64,000 nt of DNA from Rhizobacter sp. SG703 (GCF_012275445.1 NZ_JAAZQK010000005.1:124001-188000), one strand, 5' to 3'; shown: positions 43,301-51,783, numbered from the stretch's first letter. Notes: a model not told the origin generated them from the letters alone. Program-made: numbers and translations.

Positions 43301-44948
43301 GTTGAAGCAGGACGGCCGCGTCGTCGACCAGCTCGACACCACGCTGCAGCGCCTGCCGGTGGCCTGGCGCGCGCCGCGCGAGCAAGTGCTGGACATGGCG
43401 GCCGGCAGCGCGCCGCTGAAGCTGCCGGCGGATGCGACCCGCGTGCGGGTGGCCTTCGCGCAGGACCCGGCGGCCGGTGCGTTCAACCGCTGGATGGAGG
43501 AGTTGATCGACTTCCCGTACGGCTGCGTCGAGCAGACGGCGAGCCGCATGCTGCCGCTGTCGATCGCGCTGCAGTCGCTGTCGCCGGCGCAGCAGCCGCT
43601 GGCGCCGCAGCTGGTGCAGCGGCTGTCGACGGCGCGCTTGTCGCTCGCGCAGATGGCCGGGCCGCAGGCGCGCTTCGGCTGGTGGGGCCGCGGCATGAGC
43701 GACGACGCCTTCCTGACCGCGTATGCGTACTACGCCGACTGGCGTGCGACGCAGGCGCTGCGCACCAGCCTGCCCGACGATCACTGGGAGCGGCTGCTCG
43801 ACGTGTACGCGAAGGAGGGCAGTGCACTGCCGCCGATCCAGCGCGCGCTGGCGTTGTCGTGGATGCAGGAGATGGGTTTGCCGGTCGGCGCGATGAACGC
43901 GAGCCTGGTCGAGCAGCTGGTGGCCGCGAAGGCGCCCGAGGCGGGCCCGGGCGACGCGCAGCGCGGCAGCTGGGCGATGGCCGACGGCGAGGCGGGCGGC
44001 GCGCGCGACATCGCGCTGGTGCTCGCCGTCGACACCGCGCAGCGGACCAAGGGCGCGGTCGCTGCCGACCAGCGCGCCGCGGCCGATGCGGCGGCGGCGC
44101 GCCTCGGGGTGTCGCCGTCGCCGTTCGTGCAAGCACTGTTGATGGCGACGCGCCGCAGCGGCACCGAGAAGGCCGGCGAGCTGCTCGGCCAGGTGGGCAG
44201 TGCGATGCCGACCTTCGACCGCTCGCAGACGCTGTTGTGGCTGCAGCGCGCGCTCGGCCGCAAGCCCGACGGCGCGGCCGATGGCGTCGCGCTGGCTGCG
44301 CCGTGGCAGCGCAGCGTCGGCAGCAGCGGCGACGTGGTGTGGACGCTGCCCGCCGGTGCGGCGCTGCCCGAGACGCTGGCCTTGCCGGCCGGCGCGAAGG
44401 CGGCCTGGGCCTACGTCAGCTACGAGAGCAGCGAGGCGCAGGCGCCGGTGCTGCCGGTGAGCATCCAGCGCACGCTGTGGCGCGTGGTGACGGCAGCGAA
44501 GCCGGCCGCGGCGTCGCAACCCGCCGGCGCGCAGGCCTCCGCCGACAACGCCCGCATGAACGTCACGCTGGAGCGGGTCGAGACCGGCACGCCGCTGGAC
44601 ACCAACACGCTGTACCTGGACCAGGTCACCGTCGGTGCACCGAAGGCGATGCGCTGGGCGCTGCTCGAGGTCGCGTTGCCGCCCGGCGCGGCGGTCGAGG
44701 GCAGCACCTGGGGCCTGGACCTGAGCGGCAAGCCGCTGGAGCGCGCGCAGCATGAGCCGACCGCGCAGGGCTATGCGGTGCCGGTCGAGAAGCTGGACGC
44801 CGGCGGCTCGGTCACGCTGCGTCACCTGGTGCGCTTTGCGCAGCGCGGCCAGTTCAAGCTGCCGCCGGCGCGCGTGCACCGCATGTACCAGCCCGAGGCG
44901 AAGGGCGTCGACACGAGCGGCGCCTGGACGTCCATCGAGGTCCGCTGA
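40338..44948 (+). CDS. yfaS: Bacterial alpha-2-macroglobulin, YfaS type with thioester motif
   Basis: Encodes 1536 residues, the usual bacterial alpha-2-macroglobulin size. N-terminal signal peptide (cleavage near APAAPPAG); unlike ECAM/YfhM no clear lipobox. Macroglobulin-like domains contain RPLYRPGDWVQVKVTGREF; the bait region cannot be placed. A thioester motif G-C1063-V-E-Q1066 lies in FPYGCVEQTASRMLP, followed by the thioester domain helices. Such proteins trap attacking proteases by covalent capture in the periplasm. Sits between yfaT and yfaQ and lacks a pbpC partner. I recall that YfaS/MagD-type proteins often lack the thioester. Confidence 0.92.
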   Translation: MKHLHKISWPAFALAALLALAPVAPAAPPAGPVPLPNAWAPFAGEPFFLLSDATFGSADVAKVRLEVNSPQMLEQAGGVDVLVYRIPQPLEFLQRQKNLHRVQVDARPAEPGLSNTLTHLWDNWAVKSRLAWQKLFSSDARQAVTAQAPALKTPPALTKPSSFEEPPQFKPIAGLAVIERFRYPVQAAKPIEPPKDLKLAGSSSEFINPSQGNVWVPIGQRAPGLYLVEAIAGQHRATTLLFVSDTVALTKVSGEQMLVWAAQRGDGAAVPKTRVVWTDGIGVLKSGAADAQGLVRLDRKAPEQTYVFGEDPAGGVFISENFYYDSEIYAAKVYAVTDRPLYRPGDWVQVKVTGREFRSARESVSLKDGPLALQALDPAGQVIATQSLRFSGTQGADTRFALPDNAAAGGYELRLAMGDDVYTAAFRVADYQKPHFEITLLADKPGFATGERVSGKLQLNYPDGKPVAHARVSLTARAQKLTMVEGELDYGGQFPLKLTQDELQTDGSGVASFSLPPADQPSRYILTALATDGAAWRVRTSKEILVERGSGSFRLTPDRQFSKPTEPVAFTVSAGAQSSADAKRPARWEWLRLENRAKESGAMPSGDVLTLRFPQPGAYTVSLRDEQGRLVGAASHWVSGDGLKAPAGSITMVFNRAAYRAGDTAELLLSFPEPIDHALLTLERDRVEATAVLGEAADWVRSERLGPTQWKLTLPVREEMSPNMTVSVAYVKNGDYVFQNQGLLVEQPRVALALRTDKPVYAPGELVTVDIDTRLGGKPVAAEVAVGVVDEMIYVLQPEIAPGIEDFFYHPRRNNVRTSASLSFIGYDLATSKLGVLPSSRQVNQRAVKVLERPRRDNVDTAAWEPKLSTDAGGHARFTFRMPDSLTRWRITARAMQAGGAVGQQVGWVRSDKPFYAKWTSPDWQREGDRAQASIALFNQTGQPARVDWEARGAGVERKDTLSVQPGINFIALPIAADRVGAAGVSLVLKQDGRVVDQLDTTLQRLPVAWRAPREQVLDMAAGSAPLKLPADATRVRVAFAQDPAAGAFNRWMEELIDFPYGCVEQTASRMLPLSIALQSLSPAQQPLAPQLVQRLSTARLSLAQMAGPQARFGWWGRGMSDDAFLTAYAYYADWRATQALRTSLPDDHWERLLDVYAKEGSALPPIQRALALSWMQEMGLPVGAMNASLVEQLVAAKAPEAGPGDAQRGSWAMADGEAGGARDIALVLAVDTAQRTKGAVAADQRAAADAAAARLGVSPSPFVQALLMATRRSGTEKAGELLGQVGSAMPTFDRSQTLLWLQRALGRKPDGAADGVALAAPWQRSVGSSGDVVWTLPAGAALPETLALPAGAKAAWAYVSYESSEAQAPVLPVSIQRTLWRVVTAAKPAAASQPAGAQASADNARMNVTLERVETGTPLDTNTLYLDQVTVGAPKAMRWALLEVALPPGAAVEGSTWGLDLSGKPLERAQHEPTAQGYAVPVEKLDAGGSVTLRHLVRFAQRGQFKLPPARVHRMYQPEAKGVDTSGAWTSIEVR

Positions 44949-44956
44949 AGGCTGCC

Positions 44957-46615
44957 ATGTTCGCGCGTCTGTGCTTCGTCATCGCGTTGTCGTCGGCCGG
45001 CGGCGTGCAGGCCGCGCCGGCCGCGCGGCTGGCCTGGCTGCAGGGCGACGCGCTGGTCGCGCTGCAGCGCAGCGGCGACGGCGCGCTGCCGCTCGCATCG
45101 GTGCCGCGCACGCCGCTCGGCAGCCTGTGGAAGCTGTTCGTCCACGGCTACCTGGAGGCGCGCGGCGTGCAGGAGCCGGCCTACCGCTGCGAAGCGGCAC
45201 AGCGCCTGCCGGATGACGACTACTGCTGCGACCCGGGGGTGTCGATCGGGCGCGACGAGGCGCTGGCGCGCTCCTGCGGCCCGTACTTCGAACCGAAGCG
45301 GCTGGCGCTGTCGGCCGACGACTGGTCGCGCTTCTGGCGCGACCACGGCGCGCCGGCCTGGCTGCAGCGGCTCGACGCGATGCAGCCCGCCACCGAGCTG
45401 GCGGTGCCCGATCTGCTGCACGCGCTGCGCCAGGTGCCGGCGCCGTCGCGCCTCGCGGCACGGCAGGCGCTGCTGCCGCTGGCCACGCGCGACGGCCCGG
45501 TGCTGGCCGCGCTCGGCAGCGGGCCGCGCTTCAAGACCTGGTCGTGGCGCATCGACGGCGAACGCGCCGGCGGTGCCGCCGGCTGGCTGGCCGACGGCAC
45601 GCCGTTCTGGTTCGGCGCGGCCGGCACCAGCCGCACGGCCTTGCGCGCGCAGGCGCCGTGGATCGCGCGGCAGTGGTCGGCGCACGGCCTGGCGGCGCCG
45701 CAGGACGATGCCGATGCGCTGGCCGCGCAGCCTTGCATCGACGTGCGCTTCTTCCAGCGCTACCCGATCCAGGCGGTGCTGCGCGCCGACGGCAGCGCGG
45801 CGCCGGCCGGTGCATTGATCGGCCGCCACCTGGTGGTGTTCCGCAACGGCACGCAGCTGCCGGTCGACGCACTGCCGGCCCTGCAGCTGCGCCTGGAACG
45901 CGATGGCCCGGCGATCGACGCGCGCCTGCCGCTCGAAGACTACGTGGCCCGCGTCGTCGACCGCGAAGGCCGCGCGACGGAGGTCGAGGCGGCCCGTGCG
46001 CTGGCCATCGCGGCGCGCAGCTACGTGCTGCAGAACGCACCGCAGGCCGAGGCCTGCCGGCAGATCGCCGACGACAGCCGCACGCAGCGCGTCAGCCCGA
46101 ACCCGCCGAGCGAGGCGGCTCGCGCCGCGGCGGCCTTCACCGACGGCCTGGTGATCCGCGGCGCCGAGGTGCGCTACCACCTCGACCAGGCCTCGCCCGG
46201 CGTGCTGTCGTGGCAGGCCGCGGTCGCCGCGAGCCGGCGCGGCGACGGCTTCGAGACCATCCTGCGCGCCACCTGGCCCGGCATGTCGCTCGCCGGCGCG
46301 CAGGCCGCGGCCGACTGCGAGGCGCTGCCGCAGGCCCACGCCTGGCTGCTGCAGCGCCAGCAGCGCTGGCGCGAGCTGCTGCGCCGCGAGGCCGGCTACC
46401 AGCCGCTCGGCCCGGCGCTGCGGGTGTGCCAGCTCGCGATGGGCACGCCGCACTCCGACCAGCGGCGGCTCGAGATCCGCGTGCGCGAATGGCTGAGCCG
46501 CGAAGGCCGCGTGACGCTGATCCACGAATACCTGCACCTCGCCTTCCGCGACCACCCGCGCGGACAGGACGAGGCCTACATCGAACAACTCGCACAGCGA
46601 TTGGCCGACTCATGA
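44957..46615 (+). CDS. yfaQ: DUF2300 protein (YfaQ-like): PBP-like, SpoIID-like and HEXXH features
   Basis: Encodes 552 residues with a signal peptide (about 1-20). The N-terminal part has S56-L-W-K59, then SCGPYF at 106-111 and FKTW at 192-195, in the order and spacing style of penicillin-binding transpeptidases (SxxK, SxN, KTG). The middle has LPLEDYVARVV...ARALAIAARSY (about 324-356), the SpoIID/LytB glycan-binding signature. Near the end HEYLH (523-527) is an HExxH zinc-protease motif. Together they point to peptidoglycan work. Overlaps yfaP by 4 nt. Confidence 0.8.
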   Translation: MFARLCFVIALSSAGGVQAAPAARLAWLQGDALVALQRSGDGALPLASVPRTPLGSLWKLFVHGYLEARGVQEPAYRCEAAQRLPDDDYCCDPGVSIGRDEALARSCGPYFEPKRLALSADDWSRFWRDHGAPAWLQRLDAMQPATELAVPDLLHALRQVPAPSRLAARQALLPLATRDGPVLAALGSGPRFKTWSWRIDGERAGGAAGWLADGTPFWFGAAGTSRTALRAQAPWIARQWSAHGLAAPQDDADALAAQPCIDVRFFQRYPIQAVLRADGSAAPAGALIGRHLVVFRNGTQLPVDALPALQLRLERDGPAIDARLPLEDYVARVVDREGRATEVEAARALAIAARSYVLQNAPQAEACRQIADDSRTQRVSPNPPSEAARAAAAFTDGLVIRGAEVRYHLDQASPGVLSWQAAVAASRRGDGFETILRATWPGMSLAGAQAAADCEALPQAHAWLLQRQQRWRELLRREAGYQPLGPALRVCQLAMGTPHSDQRRLEIRVREWLSREGRVTLIHEYLHLAFRDHPRGQDEAYIEQLAQRLADS

Positions 46616-47382
46616 AGAAGCTCCTCCCCCTGATCCTGGCCGCGGCCGCCACCGGCGCCGCGGCGCAATCCGCGATCGACGCCCCGACCTCCGGCTGGCG
46701 CAGCGCACCGCCGCGCCAGCAGGATTTCGTGCAGGAGGTGCACTACCCGGCCGCCAGCGTCAACGTGAACGGCCGCTCGGCCAGCGCGCTGATCCGCGGG
46801 CACATCGACGGCGCCGCGAAGCCGCGGGCCGACGGCGCGCGCCAGCCGGCGCGGCTGGTGGTCGACGGCGTCGCGATGCCGCTGTCGGTCGACGAGAGCG
46901 GCGGCTTCGCGCGGCCCTGGTCGTTCGGCAGCGGCAGCCACGGTGTCGAGGTGCGCTCGCCCGGCGGCGGCGCCGGCAGGCGCACCCAGTTCTACGAGGC
47001 GCAGGCCGGCCGCGTGCCGACGCGGCTGCGCGTCGTGCTGAGCTGGGACAGCGACAACACCGACCTCGACCTGCACGTCGTCTCGCCCGACGGCGAGCAT
47101 GTGTTCTACGGGTCCCGCGTGGCCGGCAACGGCGGCGCGCTCGACGTCGACGTGACGACCGGCTTCGGCCCCGAGATCTTCGCGACGCCGAGCCCGGTGC
47201 GCGGGGCGTACCACGTGTTCGTCAACTACTACGGCGCCGGCGAGCAGCGCGACGTGATCACCACCGCGCAGGTCGCGATCGTCGAGGACGAGGGCACGCC
47301 GCGCGAGAAGCAGCAGGTGTTCCGCGTGCCGATGCGCAAGCCCGGCGAGCTGACGCTGGTGCGGTCGTTCCTCGTGCCATGA
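46612..47382 (+). CDS. yfaP: DUF2135 secreted protein (YfaP-like)
   Basis: Encodes 256 residues with a signal peptide (MKKLLPLILAAAATGAAA). The C-terminal DUF2135 domain holds VVLSWDSDNTDLDLHVVSPD and the following YHVFVNYYG strands, a beta-sandwich seen in YfaP and in some adhesion-like proteins; the acidic SWDSDNTDLDLH may bind Ca. Last gene of yfaA-T-S-Q-P; its start overlaps the yfaQ stop. Function unknown, probably accessory to the macroglobulin. Confidence 0.84.
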   Translation: MKKLLPLILAAAATGAAAQSAIDAPTSGWRSAPPRQQDFVQEVHYPAASVNVNGRSASALIRGHIDGAAKPRADGARQPARLVVDGVAMPLSVDESGGFARPWSFGSGSHGVEVRSPGGGAGRRTQFYEAQAGRVPTRLRVVLSWDSDNTDLDLHVVSPDGEHVFYGSRVAGNGGALDVDVTTGFGPEIFATPSPVRGAYHVFVNYYGAGEQRDVITTAQVAIVEDEGTPREKQQVFRVPMRKPGELTLVRSFLVP

Positions 47383-47426
47383 GGCGCCTCCGCTGAAGCG
47401 CCGGCGCGGGCGATACTGCCGTTGCC

Positions 47427-48332
47427 ATGCGCATCAAGCACGTCGAGGTCTTCAACGCCGTCATGCTGACCGGCACCGTCAGCGGTGCCGCGCGGCTGCT
47501 GCACGTGACGCAGCCGGCCGTCACGCAGACGCTGCAGCATGCCGAGTTGCAGCTCGGCTATGCCCTCTTCACCCGCCAGCGCAACCGGCTGGTGCCCACG
47601 CGCGAAGCGCAGGCGCTGTACCCCGAGGTGCAGCGGCTGGTGTCGCAGCTCGAATCGGTGCGGCGGCTGGCCGGGGCGCTGCGCGGCGGCCAGCAGGCGG
47701 CGCTGCGCATCCTGGTCGTGCCGTCGCTCGCGGTGCATGCCTTGCCGCAGGCGCTCGCGCTGTTCCGCAAGCGGCACCCGTCGCTGCCGGTGGCGATCCG
47801 CACGCTGCATTCGCCGGAGATCGCGCAGGCCATCGCGCTGCGGGAGGGCGATGTCGGGATCGTGTTCGGCCACAGCCCGCATCCGGCGGTGCAGCAGGTG
47901 CCGGTGGCGCAGGGCCGCCTGGTCTGCGTGTCTCCGGCGCCGCCCACCCGGGCGGGTCGGCGCGGCACTGCCGGCACCGTGGGCACGGTCGAACTGGCCG
48001 AGGTGCTGCGCAGCAGCTTCATCCGCATCGACGAACGCGACCCGATCGGCGCGATGCTGGCCGAGCAGTGCACCCGCGAAGGCCTGGCGCCCGAAGGCGG
48101 CATCACGGTGCAGACGCACCACATCGCGATGACGCTGGCGGCCCAGGGCTTCGGGCCGGCGCTGGTCGATTCGTTCACCGCGGCTGCCGCCGACGACACG
48201 CTGCAGGTGCGCACGCTGGTGCCCGAGGTGCCGGTCGGCATCAGCGCGCTGCTGCCGCAGGGCGAGCGCTCGCCGCAACCGGCCGACGACCTGATCGACG
48301 CGTTCCGCCGGGTCGTCAGCTCGCCAGCTTGA
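47427..48332 (+). CDS. LysR-family transcriptional regulator
   Basis: Encodes 301 residues. Winged helix-turn-helix at 1-65 (FNAVMLTGTVSGAARLLHVTQPAVTQTLQHAE) split over the recognition helix, followed by the periplasmic-binding-fold effector domain. It is convergent with, and overlaps by 17 bp, the D-amino-acid dehydrogenase gene, so it probably regulates the dadA-racemase-binding protein genes next to it, although it is not in the usual divergent arrangement. Effector unknown. Confidence 0.92.
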   Translation: MRIKHVEVFNAVMLTGTVSGAARLLHVTQPAVTQTLQHAELQLGYALFTRQRNRLVPTREAQALYPEVQRLVSQLESVRRLAGALRGGQQAALRILVVPSLAVHALPQALALFRKRHPSLPVAIRTLHSPEIAQAIALREGDVGIVFGHSPHPAVQQVPVAQGRLVCVSPAPPTRAGRRGTAGTVGTVELAEVLRSSFIRIDERDPIGAMLAEQCTREGLAPEGGITVQTHHIAMTLAAQGFGPALVDSFTAAAADDTLQVRTLVPEVPVGISALLPQGERSPQPADDLIDAFRRVVSSPA

Positions 48333-49572
48333 ATGGCGACGCGTCGATCGGCACGCTCCGCCCCTGCATCAGCTGCGCGAGCAGCCACGCGCTGCCGCAA
48401 GCGAGCGTCAGGCCGAGTGCGCCGTGGCCGGTGTTCAGCCACAGGCCGCCGACGCGGGTCGGGCCGATCAGCGGCCGCGACCCCGGTGTCGCCGGCCGCA
48501 GGCCGGCCCAGGGCTGCGGGTCGCCGGTCTGGAACGCGCCGGGAAAGGTGTCGGTCGCGGCCTGCAGCATCGCGGCGATGCGGCGCGGGTCGATGCGCAG
48601 GTCGGCGCCGCGCAGCTCGGCGAAGCCCGCGATGCGCACCTGCTCGCCGAGCCGCGCATAGACCAGCTTGCGCGCCGCATCGGTCACGCTGACCTGCGGC
48701 GCGCGCGCGGCATTCGCGACCTGCAGGCTGATGCTGTAGCCCTTGATCGGCTCGATCGGCAGCTGGATGCCGAGCGGCTGCAGCAGCGCGGCCGCGCCGG
48801 GGCCGGCCGCCACGACGAAGGCATCGGCCTCGATCTCGCGCTCGGCACCGCCGGCCGACACGCAGCGCAGCGCCTGCACGCGGCCGTCGCGCTGCACGAA
48901 GCCGGCGACGCGGGTGTCCATGCGCCAGCGCGCGCGGCTTGCCTCGGCCAGCGCGCGGCTCAGCTGCTGCGCATCGGTGACGGCCTCGTCCGGCGTCCAG
49001 ATGCCGAACGCGATCGGCGCGCGGTCGTGCGCGAGCGCCGGCTCGCGCTGCCGGCAGGCGTCGGCGTCCAGCAGCAGCTGCCGGCAGCCGAAGCGGGCCT
49101 GCCAGTCGACCTGCCGCTGCGCCGCGTCGCGCTTCGCGGGGTCGCGGTGGATCACCAGCTTGCCGGCCTGGCGCACCTGCACGCCGAGCGGGTGCTCATG
49201 CTGCCAGCGCGCCAGCACGTCGCGGCTCAGGAACGACAGGCGCAGCAGCACCTCGGTGGTCTGCTGCACGCGCGCCTGCGAGCAGGCGCCGATGAACGCG
49301 GCCAGCCAGCGCCAGTGCGACGCCTGCCAGCGCGGCTGCCACGACAGCGGGCTGTCGCGCGACAGCAGCCAGCCCGGCAGCGCGCGCAGTGCGGCCGGCG
49401 TGGCCAGCGGCTCCACATAGCTGTAGCTCAGCTGCGCTCCGTTGGCGCGGCTTGCGCCCTGGCCGGGGCGGTCGGCGGCGTCGACCAGCGTGACCTCGAT
49501 GCCCTCGCGCGCGAGGGCCAGCGCGGTCGCACTGCCGATCACGCCGGCGCCGACCACGCAGACGTGCTTCAT
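48316..49572 (-). CDS. dadA: D-amino-acid dehydrogenase (DadA-like)
   Basis: Encodes 418 residues. FAD motif CVVGAGVIGSATALALAREG (5-24) and the C-terminal GGLWLNTGHGALGLTLACGS are typical of DadA. It oxidatively deaminates D-amino acids and passes electrons to the respiratory chain. Downstream partner of an Asp/Glu racemase (4-nt overlap) and an acidic amino-acid binding protein, so D-Glu or D-Asp is a likely substrate. Paralogues with other specificities exist, so the symbol is tentative. Confidence 0.88.
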   Translation of the reverse strand: MKHVCVVGAGVIGSATALALAREGIEVTLVDAADRPGQGASRANGAQLSYSYVEPLATPAALRALPGWLLSRDSPLSWQPRWQASHWRWLAAFIGACSQARVQQTTEVLLRLSFLSRDVLARWQHEHPLGVQVRQAGKLVIHRDPAKRDAAQRQVDWQARFGCRQLLLDADACRQREPALAHDRAPIAFGIWTPDEAVTDAQQLSRALAEASRARWRMDTRVAGFVQRDGRVQALRCVSAGGAEREIEADAFVVAAGPGAAALLQPLGIQLPIEPIKGYSISLQVANAARAPQVSVTDAARKLVYARLGEQVRIAGFAELRGADLRIDPRRIAAMLQAATDTFPGAFQTGDPQPWAGLRPATPGSRPLIGPTRVGGLWLNTGHGALGLTLACGSAWLLAQLMQGRSVPIDASPFKLAS

Positions 49573-50366
49573 GCGGGCACCGCCGCGCCGGGCTCGGCCG
49601 CGCGCTGCGCCTGCGACCACGCAACGACGGCGCGCGCCAGCGCATCGGTCGCATCGATCACCGGCAGGCCGAGCGCCGCTTCGTCGAGCACCAGCGGCAG
49701 CTCGGTGCAACCGAGCAGCAGCGCGTCGGCACCGCGCCGCTGCAGGGCCTGCGCCGCCTGCAGCAGCAGGCGGCGGCCCTGCTCCGGCGCGCCGGCCTTC
49801 ACCGCGGCGATGCCGGGCATCACCCAGTCGAGCATCTCGGGCGCGGTCGGCAGCACCCAGTGCGGCGGACGGGGGTGCAGCGGCGGGCGGTTCAGGTACA
49901 GACCCGAGGCCAGCGTCGCATCGGTGGCCAGCAGCCCGACGCGGGCGCCGGGCGCGCGCCGCGCCAGTTCGGCCAGCGCGGCGTCGGCCAGGTGCAGCAT
50001 CGGCAACCCGAGCGCCGACTGCAGCGCATCGAACCACAGGTGCGCGGTGTTGCACGGCAGCACGACCAGCCCGGCGCCGGCGGCCGCCAGCCGCTCGCCG
50101 CAGGCGCGCAGCGCCGGCAATGGCGATTCGCCTTCGCCGCGGAACGCCGCGGTGCGGTCGGGCACCTGCGGGATGCTGCTGACGATCATCGGCACGTGGT
50201 CCTGGTCGCATTGCGCCGGCGTCGCGGCCAGCACCTTGTGCAGGAAATCGAGCGTCGCGAGCGGGCCCATGCCGCCGAGCACGCCGACCAAGCCGGGGGC
50301 GGCGGCCGGCGACAGCGACGGCGCGAACGCGTCCGTGCCGCGTGCGTGGCACGCTGCATCGTTCAT
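49569..50366 (-). CDS. Aspartate/glutamate racemase family protein
   Basis: Encodes 265 residues. The two catalytic cysteines of cofactor-independent racemases are visible: VLPCNTAHLWF near residue 104 and LLGCTELPLV near 216, and VGVLGGMGPLATLDF is the N-terminal substrate loop. It interconverts L- and D-aspartate or glutamate. It is not a cell-wall MurI by sequence style (YgeA/RacX type). It overlaps dadA by 4 nt, so L-to-D conversion followed by oxidation, or D use, is likely. Confidence 0.9.
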   Translation of the reverse strand: MNDAACHARGTDAFAPSLSPAAAPGLVGVLGGMGPLATLDFLHKVLAATPAQCDQDHVPMIVSSIPQVPDRTAAFRGEGESPLPALRACGERLAAAGAGLVVLPCNTAHLWFDALQSALGLPMLHLADAALAELARRAPGARVGLLATDATLASGLYLNRPPLHPRPPHWVLPTAPEMLDWVMPGIAAVKAGAPEQGRRLLLQAAQALQRRGADALLLGCTELPLVLDEAALGLPVIDATDALARAVVAWSQAQRAAEPGAAVPA

Positions 50367-50406
50367 GGCTGTGTCTTGTCGAGAAGTGAGGGGAGGGCGG
50401 GGCCGC

Positions 50407-51300
50407 TCAGGTCGCCGGCTTGTCGCTCAGCGCCTTCAGGTTGTCGCGCAGTTCCTGGCTCATCGGCGCCTGCAGGTTGATGCCCTTCGGCGGGATCGGC
50501 GACTGGAACCACTTCTTGTAGAGCGTCTCGAATTCGCCGCTTTGGATCAGCCCGGCGATCGTGTCGTCGACCAGCTTCTTGAACGCCGGGTCCTCGCGCC
50601 GCACCATGATGGCGTACGGCTCGACCTGGATCGGGTCGCCGACCACCGCCAGCTCGGCCGGGTTGGCGGCACTCGCCTTCAGGCCGTACAGCAGGATGTC
50701 GTCCATGCCGAACGCGACCGCGCGGCCGGTCTGCACCATCAGCGCCGATTCGGCATGGTCCTTCGCGCCGAGCAGCTCGATGCCCAGCTTCTTCTCTTCG
50801 TTCAGGTTGCGCAGGATCTTGTAGTTGGTGGTGCCGGTGGTCGACACGACCGGCTTGCCGGCCAGGTCGGCCAGCGACTTCACCGAGGTGCCGGCCTTCA
50901 CCAGGAAGCGGGTGCCGGTGTAGAAGTAGTTGGTCGCGAACGCGACCTGCTTGCCGCGCTCGCTGTTGTTGGTGGTGGAACCGCACTCGATGTCGATGGT
51001 GCCGTTCTGCAGCAGCGGGATCCGGTTGGCCGAGGTCACCGCCTGCAGCTGCACCTTCAGGTCGGCGCGGCCGGTGGTCTTCTTCACCGCGTCGACCACC
51101 TTGTTGCAGATGTCGACGCCGAAGCCGACCGGCTGCGCCTTGTCGTCGAGGTACGAGAACGGGATCGACGACTCGCGGTACGCGACGCCGATCACGCCGC
51201 TCTGTTTGACCTTCTCGAGCGTGGTCTGCGCCTGCGCGAGCAGCGGACCGGCCAGCGAGACGGCCAGCAGCGACAGTGCACCAACGGATTTCAGCGACAT
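50407..51300 (-). CDS. gltI: Glutamate/aspartate-type ABC substrate-binding protein
   Basis: Encodes 297 residues with a signal peptide (cleavage after ALAQAQ, about residue 25). Periplasmic binding fold: GVIGVAYRESSIPFSYLD, VGFGVDICNKVVDAVKK, NRIPLLQNGTIDIECGSTTN and ERGKQVAFA match E. coli GltI. It would deliver Glu/Asp to a permease-ATPase not in this window. Starts the minus-strand cluster with the racemase and dadA. The symbol rests on family resemblance. Confidence 0.88.
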   Translation of the reverse strand: MSLKSVGALSLLAVSLAGPLLAQAQTTLEKVKQSGVIGVAYRESSIPFSYLDDKAQPVGFGVDICNKVVDAVKKTTGRADLKVQLQAVTSANRIPLLQNGTIDIECGSTTNNSERGKQVAFATNYFYTGTRFLVKAGTSVKSLADLAGKPVVSTTGTTNYKILRNLNEEKKLGIELLGAKDHAESALMVQTGRAVAFGMDDILLYGLKASAANPAELAVVGDPIQVEPYAIMVRREDPAFKKLVDDTIAGLIQSGEFETLYKKWFQSPIPPKGINLQAPMSQELRDNLKALSDKPAT

Positions 51301-51432
51301 GGGAACATCCTCGGACAGCGGTTGCGGTAAGCGGATGCTAGCCAGCTTCGTGCCTGCCCGGGCATCGGAACTTCCCCACAGACCATAAGCCCCGCTGATG
51401 CATACGCACAGGCTTGCCTCGTGCAGATCAAG

Positions 51433-51507
51433 CAACTCCCGCGGAACCGGCTTGGCCTCTGGCCCAGCGCGGCCTGCAAGGCAGGAGCGCCAGCGACGGG
51501 GGGCTCA
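51433..51507. repeat. GC-rich intergenic repeat abutting the DUF427 stop (copy B)
   Basis: Shares GGCAGGAGCG, AGCGAC and the terminal GGGGGCTCA with copy A at 1521-1596. The final TCA is again the reversed stop codon of a minus-strand gene. More degenerate than copy A at the far end. Confidence 0.55.
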
Positions 51508-51783
51508 GGTCACTTGCACGCCCTTCCAGAACGCGACGCGGCCCTTGATCTGCGCCGCCGCCTCGCTCGGCTCCGGGTAGTACCAGACGGCGTCCGGGTT
51601 CGCTTCGCCGTTCACCAGCAGGCTGTAGTAGTGCGCCTGCCCCTTCCACGGGCAACTGGTACGGTGGTTGCTGAAGCTGACGTACTCGCGCTTCAGGCTG
51701 CTCTCCGGAAAATAGTGGTTGCCCTCGACGACCACCGTGTCGTCGCTCTCGGCGATGGTCACGCCGTTCCACACTGCTTTCAT
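51505..51783 (-). CDS. DUF427 domain protein
   Basis: Encodes 92 residues. The sequence AESDDTVVVEGNHYFPESSL and TSCPWKGQAHYYSL are hallmarks of the DUF427 family of small beta-barrel proteins, of unknown function. Whole gene is one domain. Its stop codon is the end of repeat copy B. Upstream, 173 bp separate it from the divergent diguanylate cyclase. Confidence 0.88.
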   Translation of the reverse strand: MKAVWNGVTIAESDDTVVVEGNHYFPESSLKREYVSFSNHRTSCPWKGQAHYYSLLVNGEANPDAVWYYPEPSEAAAQIKGRVAFWKGVQVT

